Assembly: GCA_021804185.1 (NCBI GenBank) | Contig: JAJZKL010000084.1 | Location: forward strand, 1 to 6,110 | Direction: 5' to 3' | From: Thermoplasmata archaeon | GTDB taxonomy: Archaea > Thermoplasmatota > Thermoplasmata > Thermoplasmatales > Thermoplasmataceae | Length of the DNA: 6,110 nt | Part shown: in pieces, positions 6,061 through 6,110 of the stretch | Numbering within the stretch: the stretch's first letter is position 1 | How the letters are laid out: each line of letters begins with the position of its first letter | Program-made: the position numbers and the translations under genes | Notes under the pieces: model-generated | Seen by the model: only the letters and a program-made list of their open reading frames with translations | Told to the model about the DNA's origin: nothing | Databases searched by the model: none

Positions 6061-6110
6061 TTCCTTCACCCATCACAATTTTTCCCTTGTTTTTTGCATA
6101 AAGGGAGATC
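6053..6110 (-). CDS. C-terminal end of an upstream gene, probably HMG-CoA synthase (partial)
   Basis: One minus-strand frame stays open from the window edge to a TGA at 6053-6055 and encodes the tail ISLYAKNKGKIVMGEGIE. Both other frames stop close by, at 6066-6068 and at 6073-6075, but the first of those encodes an unlikely Cys- and Lys-rich tail. The YAKxKGKI-like ending resembles my recollection of archaeal HMG-CoA synthase C-termini, and that gene commonly precedes thiolase and DUF35 in archaea. It overlaps the thiolase start by 8 bases (17 if GTG is used), consistent with a coupled operon. With only 18 residues visible, the identity is mostly from context. Confidence 0.5.
   Translation of the reverse strand, partial: ISLYAKNKGKIVMGEGIE

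Overview
The window is archaeal chromosomal DNA, most likely from the Thermoplasmata (a Thermoplasmatales-like organism). The signs are a Hef-family fork helicase, an archaeal replication factor C small subunit, an SCP2-type thiolase paired with a DUF35 zinc-ribbon protein, TATA-like boxes about 26 bases upstream of start codons without Shine-Dalgarno sequences, and a tRNA gene with no encoded CCA. The order-level assignment is inference, resting mainly on the Hef protein lacking its nuclease half. All genes look ordinary and intact, with no mobile element, CRISPR array or integration scar.

Layout. A tRNA-Ala(CGC) gene (19-90, minus) diverges from the Hef-like helicase (145-1710, plus), and both may use one TATA-like element at 118-125. 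The helicase converges on the clamp-loader small subunit rfcS (1715-2671, minus) with 4 bases between stop codons, across a perfect 9-bp inverted repeat. A 186-base intergenic region (2672-2857) holds the divergent promoters of rfcS and purN (2858-3478, plus). purN converges on a CPBP-family membrane protease-like gene (3475-4452, minus), sharing four bases at the stop codons. The rest is a minus-strand cluster read from right to left: the clipped end of an upstream gene (probably HMG-CoA synthase), a thiolase-family gene (4897-6060), a DUF35 gene (4495-4896), then the CPBP gene.

Functional themes. The left part is replication and fork repair: the helicase ends in a PCNA-binding-like tail and sits beside a subunit of the PCNA loader. 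The middle is purine synthesis. The right part resembles the archaeal HMG-CoA synthase/thiolase/DUF35 module that makes acetoacetyl-CoA and HMG-CoA for isoprenoid lipids.

The most notable observation is that the thiolase-like protein has Thr where the nucleophilic Cys is expected and Asn where the His of the usual GHP motif is expected. It may be a lineage-specific scaffold, or catalyse something other than standard thiolysis. I found no evidence of a wholly new biological system in this window.
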